This document shows positions 53,818-63,900 of a DNA stretch of 64,000 nucleotides, in pieces (within the stretch, counting starts at the first letter, position 1; each line of letters opens with the position of its first letter). Below the pieces are notes generated by a model, which made no database searches, had not been told where the DNA came from, and worked only from the letters and a program-made list of their open reading frames with translations. A program made the translations under genes and the position numbers. The DNA comes from Calothrix sp. NIES-2098 (lineage in GTDB: Bacteria; Cyanobacteriota; Cyanobacteriia; Cyanobacteriales; Nostocaceae). The stretch lies in contig AP018172.1 of assembly GCA_002368175.1 (NCBI GenBank), forward strand, positions 2,788,001 to 2,852,000. The letters are read 5' to 3'.

Positions 53818-53841
53818 CCCCAAACCTATGATTTGGTGGGG
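53818..53841. terminator. bidirectional terminator hairpin
   Basis: CCCCAAACC and GGTGGGG form an imperfect stem around TATGATTT, flanked by A and T runs. It lies between the convergent nucleotidyltransferase and truncated secreted-protein genes. Confidence 0.6.
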
Positions 53842-53908
53842 TTGCAAAAACACTATTTATTTATTCGTCACTCGGAAAAAATTCATACTGAATTCTGACT
53901 CCTGAATT

Positions 53909-54394
53909 CTATTTTTGATAACCACCTAACCAAGCACTCAAATCATACGTACCTTTACCTGCATCAATAATAGAGGCTAAATTACTCACATCAATTAATT
54001 GCGAAGCACTAGATGAAGCTCTACTACCTCCACCATAAAATAAATTGAGTCCGCGATTAGTTGGCCCTGGACTACTTGCATCAGCTAATCCACTAACACT
54101 CACTGTATTACCAAAAGGGTTAACAAAATCAAATCCTGTGGCACCATATTTCAACACACTAAAATCACCAGTTTTAGTCCAACCAGGGATAGCAGGTATG
54201 TCAGTACCCACGGCATTACTAATGCCATCTCCTAGTCCCTGTTCTGCATCTCCATTAACAATTAAGTTAGTGCCTAGAGTAGCTGCATAAATTGGGTTGG
54301 AAAGTAGAAGAGTAGCGCTAAATCCTGCTATTAAGCTTAAACTTAACTTGGCAATTTTTTGTGAAAATGCAGATAACATAGTTTGTTGAATCAT
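53909..54394 (-). pseudogene. C-terminally truncated secreted protein (PEP-CTERM-like family)
   Basis: 161 residues with a signal peptide ending near NPIYAA. The exported part starts LGTNLIVNGDAEQG and goes through PGWTKTGDFSVLKYGA and LFYGGGSRASSSASQLIDVS to YDLSAWLGGYQK, then stops. I recall cyanobacterial relatives continuing after the SAWLGGY region for another 100 residues or so with a PEP-CTERM anchor. Here a stop follows and then repeat-like sequence, so the gene looks truncated. It may still yield a secreted fragment. Confidence 0.6.
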
Positions 54395-55098
54395 GGTTTT
54401 TTGGATGTTTTGCTGAAATTGTAATTAGATTACTCATGAAAGCAGATTTGGAGATATAAAATTTGCTATTCATCAGCTAAATTAACTAATTTACTTTTCA
54501 ACAAATGCTTGTTTTTTTAAGTAAAAAACCGATCGGAAAATGTGACACTGACAGCACGAGCTATCAATGAAAAGGCAAAAAAATGCTTTTTCATAGTTTT
54601 GATCTAATATTGTTGCTATGACGACTCGGCGGATTTTCAGAAAGTATTACTTGAGTCAGAAAAATCTGGGTAGTGAAAAAAAGATCTTCACTTCCCCATC
54701 AGCTTTATAGACGTACGCTGATATATGCTTGCTTTCTCGGATAAAGTCATACTACCAACATTGTTGGATAAGATCAATCGAACTACGTAGTTAAATCATG
54801 ACTTTACCAAACCTTTATGCTATCCTAGTGGCTGAATCTCAATCTCTAAACGATAGGCGATCGCTACAACACCACAGCTTTGAATTCTTAGTAATATGAT
54901 TACCAACCCAAACAACACCAATTTAGTTGGTAATAATTGTGTAAAATTACGCGAGCAGACTTGACAAGGATCGCATCGTGTCAGCAATCCTGTAGCCAAA
55001 AATGTTGAAGAATGAAGAAAAGCGATCGCACTACTGCAAACTGAAGATATTCCCAGAGAACTCAGTCATCCCATATTAAAAACTCAGCAATAAAGGTA
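54395..55098. other. spacer with short remnants
   Basis: A 704-bp spacer. TTACCAAC (54900-54907) pairs with GTTGGTAA (54926-54933). Just before the next gene an open run of about 25 codons (ending near 55093, containing ALLQTEDIPRELSHP) looks like the tail of a lost protein, without a start. The rest is AT-rich and unassigned. Confidence 0.45.
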
Positions 55099-55458
55099 AT
55101 GAAAGAAAATAGCATCATCACTGGTTTTCATGCTCATGTCTACTACGATACAGAAACTCGTGACATTGCTGCCCGTATCCGAGATGGATTAGGAGCTAGA
55201 TTTGAAGTACGGTTGGGACGCTGGCACGATCAGCCTATTGGCCCCCATCCCAAATCGATGTATCAAGTTGCATTCTCACCAAACCAATTTACGCAAGTCG
55301 TCCCCTGGTTAATGCTCAACCGTGAAGGGTTGGATATTCTCGTCCACCCGGAAACAGGCGATGATGTCACAGATCATACAGCCCATGCCTTGTGGCTAGG
55401 GGAGAAACTAGAACTGAATATTGCTTTTCTACAACGAATCAAACCCAACGCCTCTTAA
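55099..55458 (+). CDS. DOPA 4,5-dioxygenase family protein
   Basis: A 119-residue protein. GFHAHVYYD at the N-terminus, RLGRWHDQPIGPHPKSMYQVAF in the middle and DILVHPETGDDVTDHTAHALWLG near the C-terminus are the histidine-bearing motifs of the DOPA 4,5-dioxygenase family. The family includes extradiol ring-cleavage enzymes for catechols in fungi and small homologues in cyanobacteria. The catechol substrate here is unknown. It stands upstream of a methyltransferase gene in the same direction. Confidence 0.88.
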   Translation: MKENSIITGFHAHVYYDTETRDIAARIRDGLGARFEVRLGRWHDQPIGPHPKSMYQVAFSPNQFTQVVPWLMLNREGLDILVHPETGDDVTDHTAHALWLGEKLELNIAFLQRIKPNAS

Positions 55459-55562
55459 TTACGAATTACCCTAACGCTAGCTCAAACTCAAGTATATGCG
55501 ATCGCCTTGAGATAGCTTGCCGTTGAACTCTTTGGCAAAAAATAAAAGCGAAGTTGCTAAAA

Positions 55563-56345
55563 ATGCCTATTTATAATTCCATTGGTCAACAATATTCAAA
55601 AACTCGCATCCCTGATATCCGCATTGTTAATCAACTAATTGACTTACTCAATTTACCTCAAGGTAGCACTATCGCTGATATTGGTGCTGGTACAGGCGGT
55701 TACAGCCTAGCTTTAGCTAACCAAGGATTTTTTGTTCGTGCTGTTGAACCTTCTTTAGTGATGCAAAAACAAGCAGTAGAACATCCACAAGTGAAGTGGT
55801 TCACTGGCTATGCAGAAAATTTACCTCTACCAGATAAGTCTGTTGATGCTGTTATCAGTATCCTGGCAATTCATCACTTTACTCATCTCGAAAAAGCTTT
55901 TCATGAAATGTACAGAGTTATTAGAGATGGGACAATAGTTTTACTAACTTTTGATATTAGGTTTGCTCAGAAGATATGGCTTTATGATTATTTTCCCTTT
56001 TTGTGGGAAGATGCTTTGCGATTTTTACCACTTCACGAACAGATTAATTTAATTCAGACTAATACTCAAAGGCGTGTTGAAGCTATACCCCTTTTATTAC
56101 CACATGATTTATCTGATTTATTCGCAGCAGCAGCCTGGAGAAAACCAGAGTTATATCTGCAACCAGAAGTACGTGCTGGAATCTCATCTTTTGCATTAGC
56201 AAATCAAGATTTAGTAGCACAAGGATTACAGTTATTGGCAGCAGATTTAAGTAGTGGAGAATGGATAAAAAAGTATGGAGATATTCGCAATTTGGCAGAA
56301 ATTGATTTAGGCTATCGTTTTATCTGCGCAAGACTGGATAGTTAA
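55563..56345 (+). CDS. class I SAM-dependent methyltransferase
   Basis: About 260 residues from MPIYNSIGQQYSKTRIPD, a UbiE/ArsM-like N-terminus. Motif I is IADIGAGTGGYSLALA, followed by VRAVEPSLVM, WFTGYAENLPLPDKSVDAVI and LAIHHFTHLEKAFHEMYRVI (typical of methyltransferase 11). A TTG three codons upstream is a weaker start. The substrate is unknown. A GNAT gene follows after 53 bp. Confidence 0.88.
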   Translation: MPIYNSIGQQYSKTRIPDIRIVNQLIDLLNLPQGSTIADIGAGTGGYSLALANQGFFVRAVEPSLVMQKQAVEHPQVKWFTGYAENLPLPDKSVDAVISILAIHHFTHLEKAFHEMYRVIRDGTIVLLTFDIRFAQKIWLYDYFPFLWEDALRFLPLHEQINLIQTNTQRRVEAIPLLLPHDLSDLFAAAAWRKPELYLQPEVRAGISSFALANQDLVAQGLQLLAADLSSGEWIKKYGDIRNLAEIDLGYRFICARLDS

Positions 56346-56398
56346 ACCACGATTTTAATTTGAATTTATAACATATAAACAATTGATATAGTAAAAAA

Positions 56399-56908
56399 AT
56401 GCAATTAATAGAAACCTTTTCTACACGCCGATTGCTTGCTGAAAGATTGCGTTTTCAACATTTGCATGAACTTTACCGTATGCACCAGAATTTAAAAGTT
56501 ATGGCAACTTTAGGCGGTATTCGTTCTGATGAAGAAACCAGGCTGTTTATTTTCAATAACTTGCATCATTGGGAACAGTATGGATTCGGTTTATGGGTAT
56601 TTCGAGATCGAGTTAATCGTCAGTTTGTTGGTCGTGCTGGTTTGCGGAATACTCATGTAGATGGTAAAGAAGAGGTGGAATTAGCTTACGCTTTAATGGC
56701 TGAATTTTGGGGTAAAGGATTAGCAACTGAGATGGGAGATAAAATCCTAACAATTGGTTTTGATTTATTAAATATTTCGGAGGTTGTTTGTTTTACTCTG
56801 ACAATGAATCGAGCTTCACAAAGGGTTATGGAAAAGTTAGGATTTAAATACGAGCGTGATATTGTTCGCGCGAATTTACCGCATTTATTGTATCGATTAA
56901 CGGTTTAA
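56399..56908 (+). CDS. GNAT-family acetyltransferase (RimJ/RimL type)
   Basis: A 169-residue acetyltransferase: TFSTRRLLAERLRFQHLHELYRM, then FVGRAGLRN, VELAYALMAEFWGKGLATEMGDKIL (acetyl-CoA loop) and TMNRASQRVMEKLGFKYE, the landmarks of the acetyltransf_3/RimL group. Probably N-acetylates a protein terminus or small amine. It could be cotranscribed with the preceding methyltransferase. Confidence 0.9.
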   Translation: MQLIETFSTRRLLAERLRFQHLHELYRMHQNLKVMATLGGIRSDEETRLFIFNNLHHWEQYGFGLWVFRDRVNRQFVGRAGLRNTHVDGKEEVELAYALMAEFWGKGLATEMGDKILTIGFDLLNISEVVCFTLTMNRASQRVMEKLGFKYERDIVRANLPHLLYRLTV

Positions 56909-57009
56909 TTACAAATTTATATTACTTTTAGCCTTAAGAAATTTCATAAAAATAAGCTAGGAATGGCTCCCTAGCTGAGATATCTATTCACGTATCTATA
57001 GGCTGGAAA

Positions 57010-57642
57010 TTATTGATACGGATTCATTTGATAAGGATTCATGATTCCTGGAGGTACCATTGCACCTTCTAAATCAGCCCCCATCAAGTTTGCACCTTGG
57101 ATATTGGCATTTAAGAGATTTGTTTTTTGTAAATCTGCCTTTTGTAAGTTTGCACCTTGCAAATCAGCCCCTAGCAGGTTTGCGCCTTCTAAATCTGCAT
57201 CATATAAATTTGCCCCTTGCAGATTTGCTCCGGCTATATTTGCTTTACTTAAATCTACTCCTCGTAAATTAGCTGATGCTAGGTTTGTTCCTTGTAGATT
57301 AGCCTTTTCTAACTCTGCTTTTTGCAGGTTTGCACCCGCTAAATTAGCTGCTTGTAGATTTGCTCTTTCCAGCTGCGCTTCATATAAGTTGCAGCCAGCA
57401 CATTCATTAGTTGTTAATAGACGTTGAACATTTGCAGCTACGCTATCTACTGGCCATGCTGTTGGAGGTACAACAGGAGCCGGATTTACTATTGGAGTTG
57501 GTGTAGATTCTGTCGGTACGGGTTGTGTCTCTGATAGAGCTAAAGCATAGGGCTGATCGAAAAGAGAAAATATTGCCAGAAATCCCAGAAATACAGCAGT
57601 TAAAAGCCAAGATGTTACTTTTTTTGAGTTTGGTTTGTTCAT
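57010..57642 (-). CDS. pentapeptide-repeat protein, exported or membrane-anchored
   Basis: A 210-residue protein. A single hydrophobic helix (about 10-32) is followed by a Pro/Thr-rich linker and about 20 consecutive A(D/N)LxX repeats (about 85-190) that would fold as a right-handed quadrilateral beta-helix. The tail is MNPYQMNPYQ. Such repeats in cyanobacteria are often in the thylakoid or periplasmic space. The function is unknown. The frame on the other strand is a shadow of the repeat. Confidence 0.9.
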   Translation of the reverse strand: MNKPNSKKVTSWLLTAVFLGFLAIFSLFDQPYALALSETQPVPTESTPTPIVNPAPVVPPTAWPVDSVAANVQRLLTTNECAGCNLYEAQLERANLQAANLAGANLQKAELEKANLQGTNLASANLRGVDLSKANIAGANLQGANLYDADLEGANLLGADLQGANLQKADLQKTNLLNANIQGANLMGADLEGAMVPPGIMNPYQMNPYQ

Positions 57643-57827
57643 TAGTTTATTCCTCTACAATTTGATATTGTTTGCTTTTAATTAACGTTGGTTTTACCTT
57701 AATGCCAATCAATCTCCTAAATCAAATACTATTATTTTGCCTAACCATAAATAAAACTAATGGTTTATTAGCTATTCATATCAGATCGAAACTCTCTAGT
57801 GATTCATCTATTACGTTTAAAATATAT

Positions 57828-58142
57828 TTAGAGTTTTTTTCGATAATTATTATTATTGACAACCTCTAATCTATCCCGATTGACCCAACGATTAACAAAC
57901 TCATTTTTATTGTTCTGAACTTTAACTTGTACTTGCTTAGAGCCTAACTTGACAACTTCGGCAGGAATTCTCTGGATATTCTCAGAGTCAGCACGAGCTT
58001 TATACAACCAAACAACTTTTTGCCCTACGAAATAGTCAGAATTTGGACTTAAGTGCGGTGTTTGATCTGCCCAAGAGGGGCAAGCAATTCCTAAATTGAT
58101 TAAAAGTATTAAAAGCATTAAAGCGATTTTGAGAATTTTCAT
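57828..58142 (-). CDS. hypothetical secreted protein
   Basis: A 104-residue protein with a signal peptide (MKILKIALMLLILLINLGIA, cleavage likely near SWA) and a small SH3-like beta region (YFVGQKVVWLYKAR, AEVVKLGSKQVQVKV, WVNRDRLEVV). No family recognised. It follows the CadD gene by 50 bp on the same strand, so it may be cotranscribed. Confidence 0.6.
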   Translation of the reverse strand: MKILKIALMLLILLINLGIACPSWADQTPHLSPNSDYFVGQKVVWLYKARADSENIQRIPAEVVKLGSKQVQVKVQNNKNEFVNRWVNRDRLEVVNNNNYRKKL

Positions 58143-58192
58143 AGGTGTGATTTGAGTATGCGATCGGAGCTTTCTAGTAGATGAAAAATACT

Positions 58193-58867
58193 CTATTTTA
58201 AAAGCATTGCAACGTTTGGTAAAAGTTGATAAGTTCCGCTTTTAAACATGATAGATAAGCCCAAGTATATTAATACAAAGGGAAAAACCTTGCGTCCATA
58301 GCGAGTCATCACAGAAGCCATGAGAGGATTCCGAGTCAGGTTGTAAGAGACAAAACACCACAGTCCAATCGCTAAATAGCAAACGCACACAATTACTGCC
58401 AAGCTGGGAAAGTTACTGCTAGCAAATAAAGGTATATAGATGCCAATATTGTTTCCACCATTAGCAATAGTTACCGCAGAAACACGATAAGTTTGCGGAT
58501 CTCTGAGGATTGCTATTAATGATTTTTTACGGCGCTGAGGTTTAGCTGAATTGCCAAAGTTAACTGATACAGCTTGTATAGTATCTTCTTCTGCTTCTCG
58601 ACTCATTAAATGGCTGATACCAATTATGATGGGGAGTATGCCTAACAATCCAACCCATGCTTCTGGAAGAACTAAGCCACCTAAAAAGCCAGGAAGGCTA
58701 GCCATTACTAATGTAGTGAATCCCACAAATTCGCCAATAATAATATGTTTGGGGCGAAAGACATGATTTACTTTGCCAAAAAAAGCTGTCAAATATAAAT
58801 TGTCATCAAATGTCGTTGCAAAAGCTACAGATACTCCAATAAGTAGCGTACCAATTAGCCAACTCAT
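58193..58867 (-). CDS. cadmium resistance transporter, CadD-like
   Basis: A 224-residue membrane protein with about five to six hydrophobic helices. TFDDNLYLTAFFG, KHIIIGEFVGFTTLV and TIANGGNNIGIYIPLFA are CadD-family motifs with conserved D/N residues. The family confers Cd2+ resistance in staphylococci, and homologues occur in cyanobacteria. The ion specificity here is unknown. Upstream of the small secreted protein gene. Confidence 0.85.
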   Translation of the reverse strand: MSWLIGTLLIGVSVAFATTFDDNLYLTAFFGKVNHVFRPKHIIIGEFVGFTTLVMASLPGFLGGLVLPEAWVGLLGILPIIIGISHLMSREAEEDTIQAVSVNFGNSAKPQRRKKSLIAILRDPQTYRVSAVTIANGGNNIGIYIPLFASSNFPSLAVIVCVCYLAIGLWCFVSYNLTRNPLMASVMTRYGRKVFPFVLIYLGLSIMFKSGTYQLLPNVAMLLK

Positions 58868-59424
58868 AGTCTTTCTCCGCGAGGATTTAGCAAAATTCTT
58901 TCAGAAGATGATTGAAGCGATCGCTATTAATTACAGATGTAATTGTGTTCTTCAACTTGTAAGCTTAGTAGCTTATGAACTTAATATTATGCTTGGGTTC
59001 AAATAAGAGCAAATACTCTTTTTTCTTAAAAGGATAAAATGAAGTTATTGATTGCCAAAGAATGCAGAATTCAGAATCGATTAGTAAAGGATGCAAACTC
59101 TCAAGAAGAATCTAGGAAACAGAAAGCAGAATTCAGAACTTACTCTGGCTCCTGAGTTCTGAATTCTTTTCGATACTATCGCCCATATACCTTACTTGTA
59201 GATTTTTGACAATATATCTTAAGATATACTTATTGGGCATGAGAAAGAATGTCAATGCCCCAAGTCGGCAGACTACAGTTCATCTCACACTCCGAAGTGG
59301 GCTTTTCTGCCGACTTCCTGTAGTTTAAAAATATTCAACCTCAGAGGGAACCCATAAATTGTGAATTCTGGCGTCTGAGGCATATATTTTTTCGATAAAA
59401 TATTGCCAAAATTAAAATTTATTT
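58868..59424. other. spacer with inverted repeat upstream of galU
   Basis: A 557-bp spacer. AAGTCGGCAGA (59262-59272) and TCTGCCGACTT (59306-59316) are perfect 11-bp inverted repeats around a 33-base centre. Further left are short GAATTCTG-type repeats also seen near 53890. No gene is visible. Confidence 0.55.
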
Positions 59425-60306
59425 ATGCAAATAAATCAAGTCAGAAAAGCAGTAATTCCTGCTGCTGGTTTTGGTACTAGATTATTTCCTGCTACTAAAG
59501 TTGTCAAAAAAGAACTTTTTCCAATTATTGACCAAAATGGCAGAGCTAAACCTGTAATTTTAGCAATTGTAGAAGAAGCAATTAGCGCGGGCATTACAGA
59601 AGTAGGCATTGTTGTACAACCTGACGATCTAGAAATTTTTGCAGATTTATTTAAAAATCCACCCACACCAGAACTTTGGCAAAAACTCTCACCATCCAAT
59701 CAAGAATACAGTGAATATCTGCAAGAATTGGGTAAGAAAGTTGTGCTATTAACCCAGCAACAACAAGAAGGCTATGGTCATGCAGTATTTTGTGCTAAAG
59801 ACTGGGTACAAAATGAGCCATTTCTGTTAATGTTGGGCGATCATGTTTATAAATCCGATATTGATAAATCTTGTGCGCGACAAATTGTTGAACTTTATGC
59901 ACAAGTTAATCAAAGTGTAGTTAGCTTAACTACAATGCCAGCTGCAATCATTGACAAAGCGGGATGTGTCACAGGAATGTGGCAAGAGTTCAATTCAGTT
60001 TTGGCAATAACACAACTAGCAGAAAAGCCCAGTATTGATTATGCACGCCAGAATTTACGAGTAGAAGGTATGGCTGAAGATGAATTTTTATGCATATTTG
60101 GCTTATATGTATTGACACCAAAAATTTTTGATTATTTGGCAGAAAGCATTCAGGAAAATTTCCGCTACCGTGGTGAATTTCAGTTAACAACTTGTTTGGA
60201 TCGATTATGTCAGGCAGAAGGAATGACAGGTTATGTAATCAAAGGTAAATGTTTTGATACAGGTTTACCAGATACCTATCGCCAGACATTAATTGATTTT
60301 AGATGA
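59425..60306 (+). CDS. galU: UTP-glucose-1-phosphate uridylyltransferase-like (GalU type)
   Basis: A 293-residue nucleotidyltransferase. AVIPAAGFGTRLFPATKVVKKELFPI is the GalU signature, followed by EEAISAGITEVGIVVQPDD, LLMLGDHVYKSD and LCIFGLYVLTPKIFDYLAE. It makes UDP-glucose from UTP and glucose-1-phosphate for polysaccharide, sulfolipid and glycolipid synthesis, or a closely related sugar nucleotide. It is monocistronic with a hairpin 150 bp downstream. Confidence 0.85.
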   Translation: MQINQVRKAVIPAAGFGTRLFPATKVVKKELFPIIDQNGRAKPVILAIVEEAISAGITEVGIVVQPDDLEIFADLFKNPPTPELWQKLSPSNQEYSEYLQELGKKVVLLTQQQQEGYGHAVFCAKDWVQNEPFLLMLGDHVYKSDIDKSCARQIVELYAQVNQSVVSLTTMPAAIIDKAGCVTGMWQEFNSVLAITQLAEKPSIDYARQNLRVEGMAEDEFLCIFGLYVLTPKIFDYLAESIQENFRYRGEFQLTTCLDRLCQAEGMTGYVIKGKCFDTGLPDTYRQTLIDFR

Positions 60307-60455
60307 GGTTTTTCGCTTTAACAGTGATACACATAGGCAAGTAGAGGGAGTGATTTGTATCAGTAGAAATATGACACAGACGCATCGGCGGCTACTCTGA
60401 TGAGAACGGGGAGAACAAATAACTTGCATCGCCCTCCCTACCATCATAAAAATAA

Positions 60456-60476
60456 CCCCCTTTAATATGAAGGGGG
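60456..60476 (+). terminator. hairpin downstream of galU
   Basis: CCCCCTT and AAGGGGG form a 7-bp stem around a 7-base loop, followed by a T-rich run. A plausible intrinsic terminator for galU. Confidence 0.65.
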
Positions 60477-60620
60477 CTTTGATTTCTTCCGAGGATAGAA
60501 GAGGATAATTCAGGTTCGGTATAAGGAGTTCTGTATATGTGCCCCATAGTAGCAACTATGAACGTCAATGCTAAGGGCGATCGCTGATTCTTTAAAATCG
60601 CTTCATAAAAACCGATCAAT

Positions 60621-60854
60621 CTACGGATTTTCACCTTTAGGGCGACAAGATGTACGGATACAGACTAAACAGCAATCCTCAATCATGTAGATTCCGTAAC
60701 AGTGCCAGACTACCGCTTCTCGGATCTTTAAACCAGGTTTGAGTCGATCTTTCTCGGTTTTCGCTTCGATATGCAGGTGCGATCGCGATGATGTCTGGTT
60801 TACTTCGCCAACAGGGCTATTAGCAGGAATTCGATCAAAAGCAAGATTACAAAA
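60621..60854 (-). other. unassigned open frame without a start
   Basis: 78 codons are open on the minus strand, bounded by stops, with no ATG, GTG or TTG before a late ATG. The translation contains LKIREAVVWHCYGIYMIEDC and looks protein-like, but I do not recognise it. It may be a gene remnant. Confidence 0.3.
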
Positions 60855-60935
60855 TTAGTGTATCTATTTTTGCTGTTTTAGTGAAATAAAGTGTATGTAT
60901 GGGAATACTAAGCCCGGTACTTAGGGCTTGGCATT

Positions 60936-63900
60936 ATGCTCAATATTCACGGCTACAAGATAAGCGAAGAACTCTACAATGGCTCTAGAACATTAGTTTA
61001 TCGAGCTATTCGAGAAACTGACTCATTACCTGTAGTCATTAAACTGCTGAAAAATCCTTATCCTAGTTTTAGCGAACTCTTATCTTTTTGCAATCAGTAC
61101 AACATTGCGAAAAATCTCAACTCACCTCTAATTATTCAAACTTATAGTCTCGAACCATACCAAAATGGTTATGTGCTAATAATGGAAGACTTTGGTGGCA
61201 TTTCTCTTGCAGAATGGCAAGCTAAGAGTAAGGGAAATTTTCTCCAAGAGTTTTTAGAAATTGCGATCGCTCTGTGCAAAACTTTAGATATATTATACCA
61301 CGAGCGCATCATTCATAAAGATATTAAACCCAACAATATATTAATTAATCCCGAAACCAAACAAGTTAAATTAATAGATTTTAGTATTGCATCTTTATTA
61401 CCGCGAGAAACGCCAGCGATAGTTAATCCTAATGTGTTAGAAGGGACACTTTCTTACATTTCTCCAGAACAGACAGGCAGAATGAATCGCGGGATTGATT
61501 ATCGGACTGATTTTTATTCTTTAGGCGTAACTTTCTACGAATTACTCACAGGAGAATTACCATTTCAAGCAAATGATGCAATGGAATTATTACATTGTCA
61601 TATTGCCAAAAAACCACCTGCATTTAATAATTTTTCAGAAATACCCCAAGTAATTTCCGATATTGTCATGAAATTGATGGCAAAAAATGCTGAAGACAGA
61701 TATCAAAGTGCCTTGGGACTAAAATATGATTTAGATAAATGTTTATCTCAGCTACAAGAAACTAGTAGAATTGAAAATTTTGAAATTGGGCAACGGGATT
61801 TATGCGATCGCTTCATTATTCCCGATAAACTTTATGGTAGAGAAGACGAAGTATCAACTCTACTGCAAGCATTTGAGCGAGTCAGCCTTGGTGCAACAGA
61901 AATGATGCTCGTCGCTGGGTTATCTGGAATTGGCAAAACAGCAGTTGTCAATGAAATTCATAAACCAATTGTGAGACAACGCGGTTATTTTATCAAAGGT
62001 AAATACGACCAATTTCAACGTAATATTCCATTGGGTGCTTTTGTACAAGCATTCCGTGACTTAATAGGTCAGATATTAACTGAAAGTGATATACAAATTC
62101 AACAATGGAAAAATAAAATATTAGAGGCTGTTGGAGAAAATGGCGGGGTAATTATTGAATTTATTCCCGAATTAGAAATAATTATTGGCAAACAGCCACC
62201 TGCTATAGAATTATCAGGAACCGCAGCACAAAATAGATTTAATTTATTATTTAAAAAATTTACTCAAGTATTTACTACTGCCGAACATCCATTAGTTATA
62301 TTTTTAGATGATTTACAATGGGCAGATTCAGCATCATTAAAGTTAATACAGCTTTTAATGTCTGATACAGGGCATCTGTTGTTAATTGGTGCATATCGCG
62401 ATCGCGAAGTCAATTCTACCCATCCTTTAATGTTGACTTTAAGTGAAATTGAAAAAACGTCAGCTACTATTAATACCATTACCTTAGCACCACTTAATCA
62501 AGTAGAAGTAAATCAGTTAGTGGCTGACACACTTAAATGCTCAGAAAATCTGGCATGGAATCTTTCTGTATCAATTTATCAAAAAACTCAAGGTAATCCG
62601 TTTTTTGCTACACAGTTTCTTAAGTCACTACATCAAGAAAATCTCATTCAATTTGATTTCGCATTAGGTTGTTGGCAATGCGATATTACCCAAGTAAATC
62701 AACTGGCACTTACAGATGATGTTGTTGCTTTTATGGCATGGCAATTACAAAAAATGCCACAATCAACTCAAAATTTATTACAATTGGCTGCTTGTATTGG
62801 GAACTCTTTTGATTTAACAACTTTGGCAATTGTTTCTCAGCAGTCAGAGATAGAAACTGCTGCTGATTTGTGGAAAGCATTGCAAGAAGGATTAGTTTTA
62901 CCAATTAGTGAAATTTATAAATTTTATCAAGGCAACGAGCGCGATCGCTTGACAATAGAACAAGGAAATACTACGAAACAATTAGCAAAATATAAATTTT
63001 TACATGACAGAGTACAACAAGCCGCCTATTCGCTGATTCCTGAAGATAGAAAACAAGCAACTCATCTGCAAATAGGTCAATTACTCCAGAAAAATCTATC
63101 CGCAATAGAACAAGAAGAAAAACTGTTTGATATTGTCGAGCATTTGAATAAAGGAATTAAGTTAATCGTTGAACCGAGCGAACAAGAAAAATTAGCTCAA
63201 CTTAACTTAAAAGCAGGAGGTAAGGCGAGAAATTCTACCGCCTATGCGGCAGCAAGAATATATTTCCAAACTGGACTAGAACTATTACAAGAAAATTGTT
63301 GGAGTCATCAGTATGAATTGGCTTTAAATATTCATATTGCAGCAGCTGAAGCGAGTTATTTAAATAGTGACTTTGAAAGCATGGAACAGATAGCAACAAT
63401 AGTATTGTTATCGGCGCGAACAATTTTAGATAAAGTGAAAATTTATGAAACTCAAATTGCCGCGCAAGTTTTACAAAGTAATGTGCTGGAAGCGATCGCA
63501 GTTGGCAGAAAAGCATTAGCACAATTGGGAATTGAACTGCCAAAAGAACCCGATCAAGCCTTGATTGGCAAAATGCTACAAAACCTGAACAAACAACTTG
63601 CAGGTAGACAAATTGCAGACTTAATCGATCTACCATTAATGACCGATCCCACCACAGAAGCAGCAATGGAAGTGTTGGGAATGTTGTTTTCACCTATTAT
63701 CCAAGGAATGCCAGGTTTGTTGCCTTGGTTGAGTTCGATGATGGTAAATTTATCTTTGCGATCGGGCAATACTGTGGCATCAACAACTGCCTATGGTATT
63801 CACGCTATGGTATTGTGTGCTTTCTTAGAAGATGCCGCCACAGGCTATGCTTTTGGTAAATTGGCTCTAAATTTACTAGAAAAATTTCATATCCAAAAGA

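Larger units (their letters stand above)
60307..60935. other. spacer with a terminator and an unassigned frame
   Basis: A 629-bp spacer. A hairpin (60456-60476) lies in its first third and a minus-strand open frame without a start (60621-60854) in its middle. AAGCCC/GGGCTT (60910-60929) forms a small hairpin just before the kinase start. Confidence 0.55.

Noticed and set aside
57041..57427. Plus-strand frames rich in Phe, Ala, Pro opposite the pentapeptide gene
   Set aside because: They mirror the pentapeptide repeat codons and are antisense artefacts.
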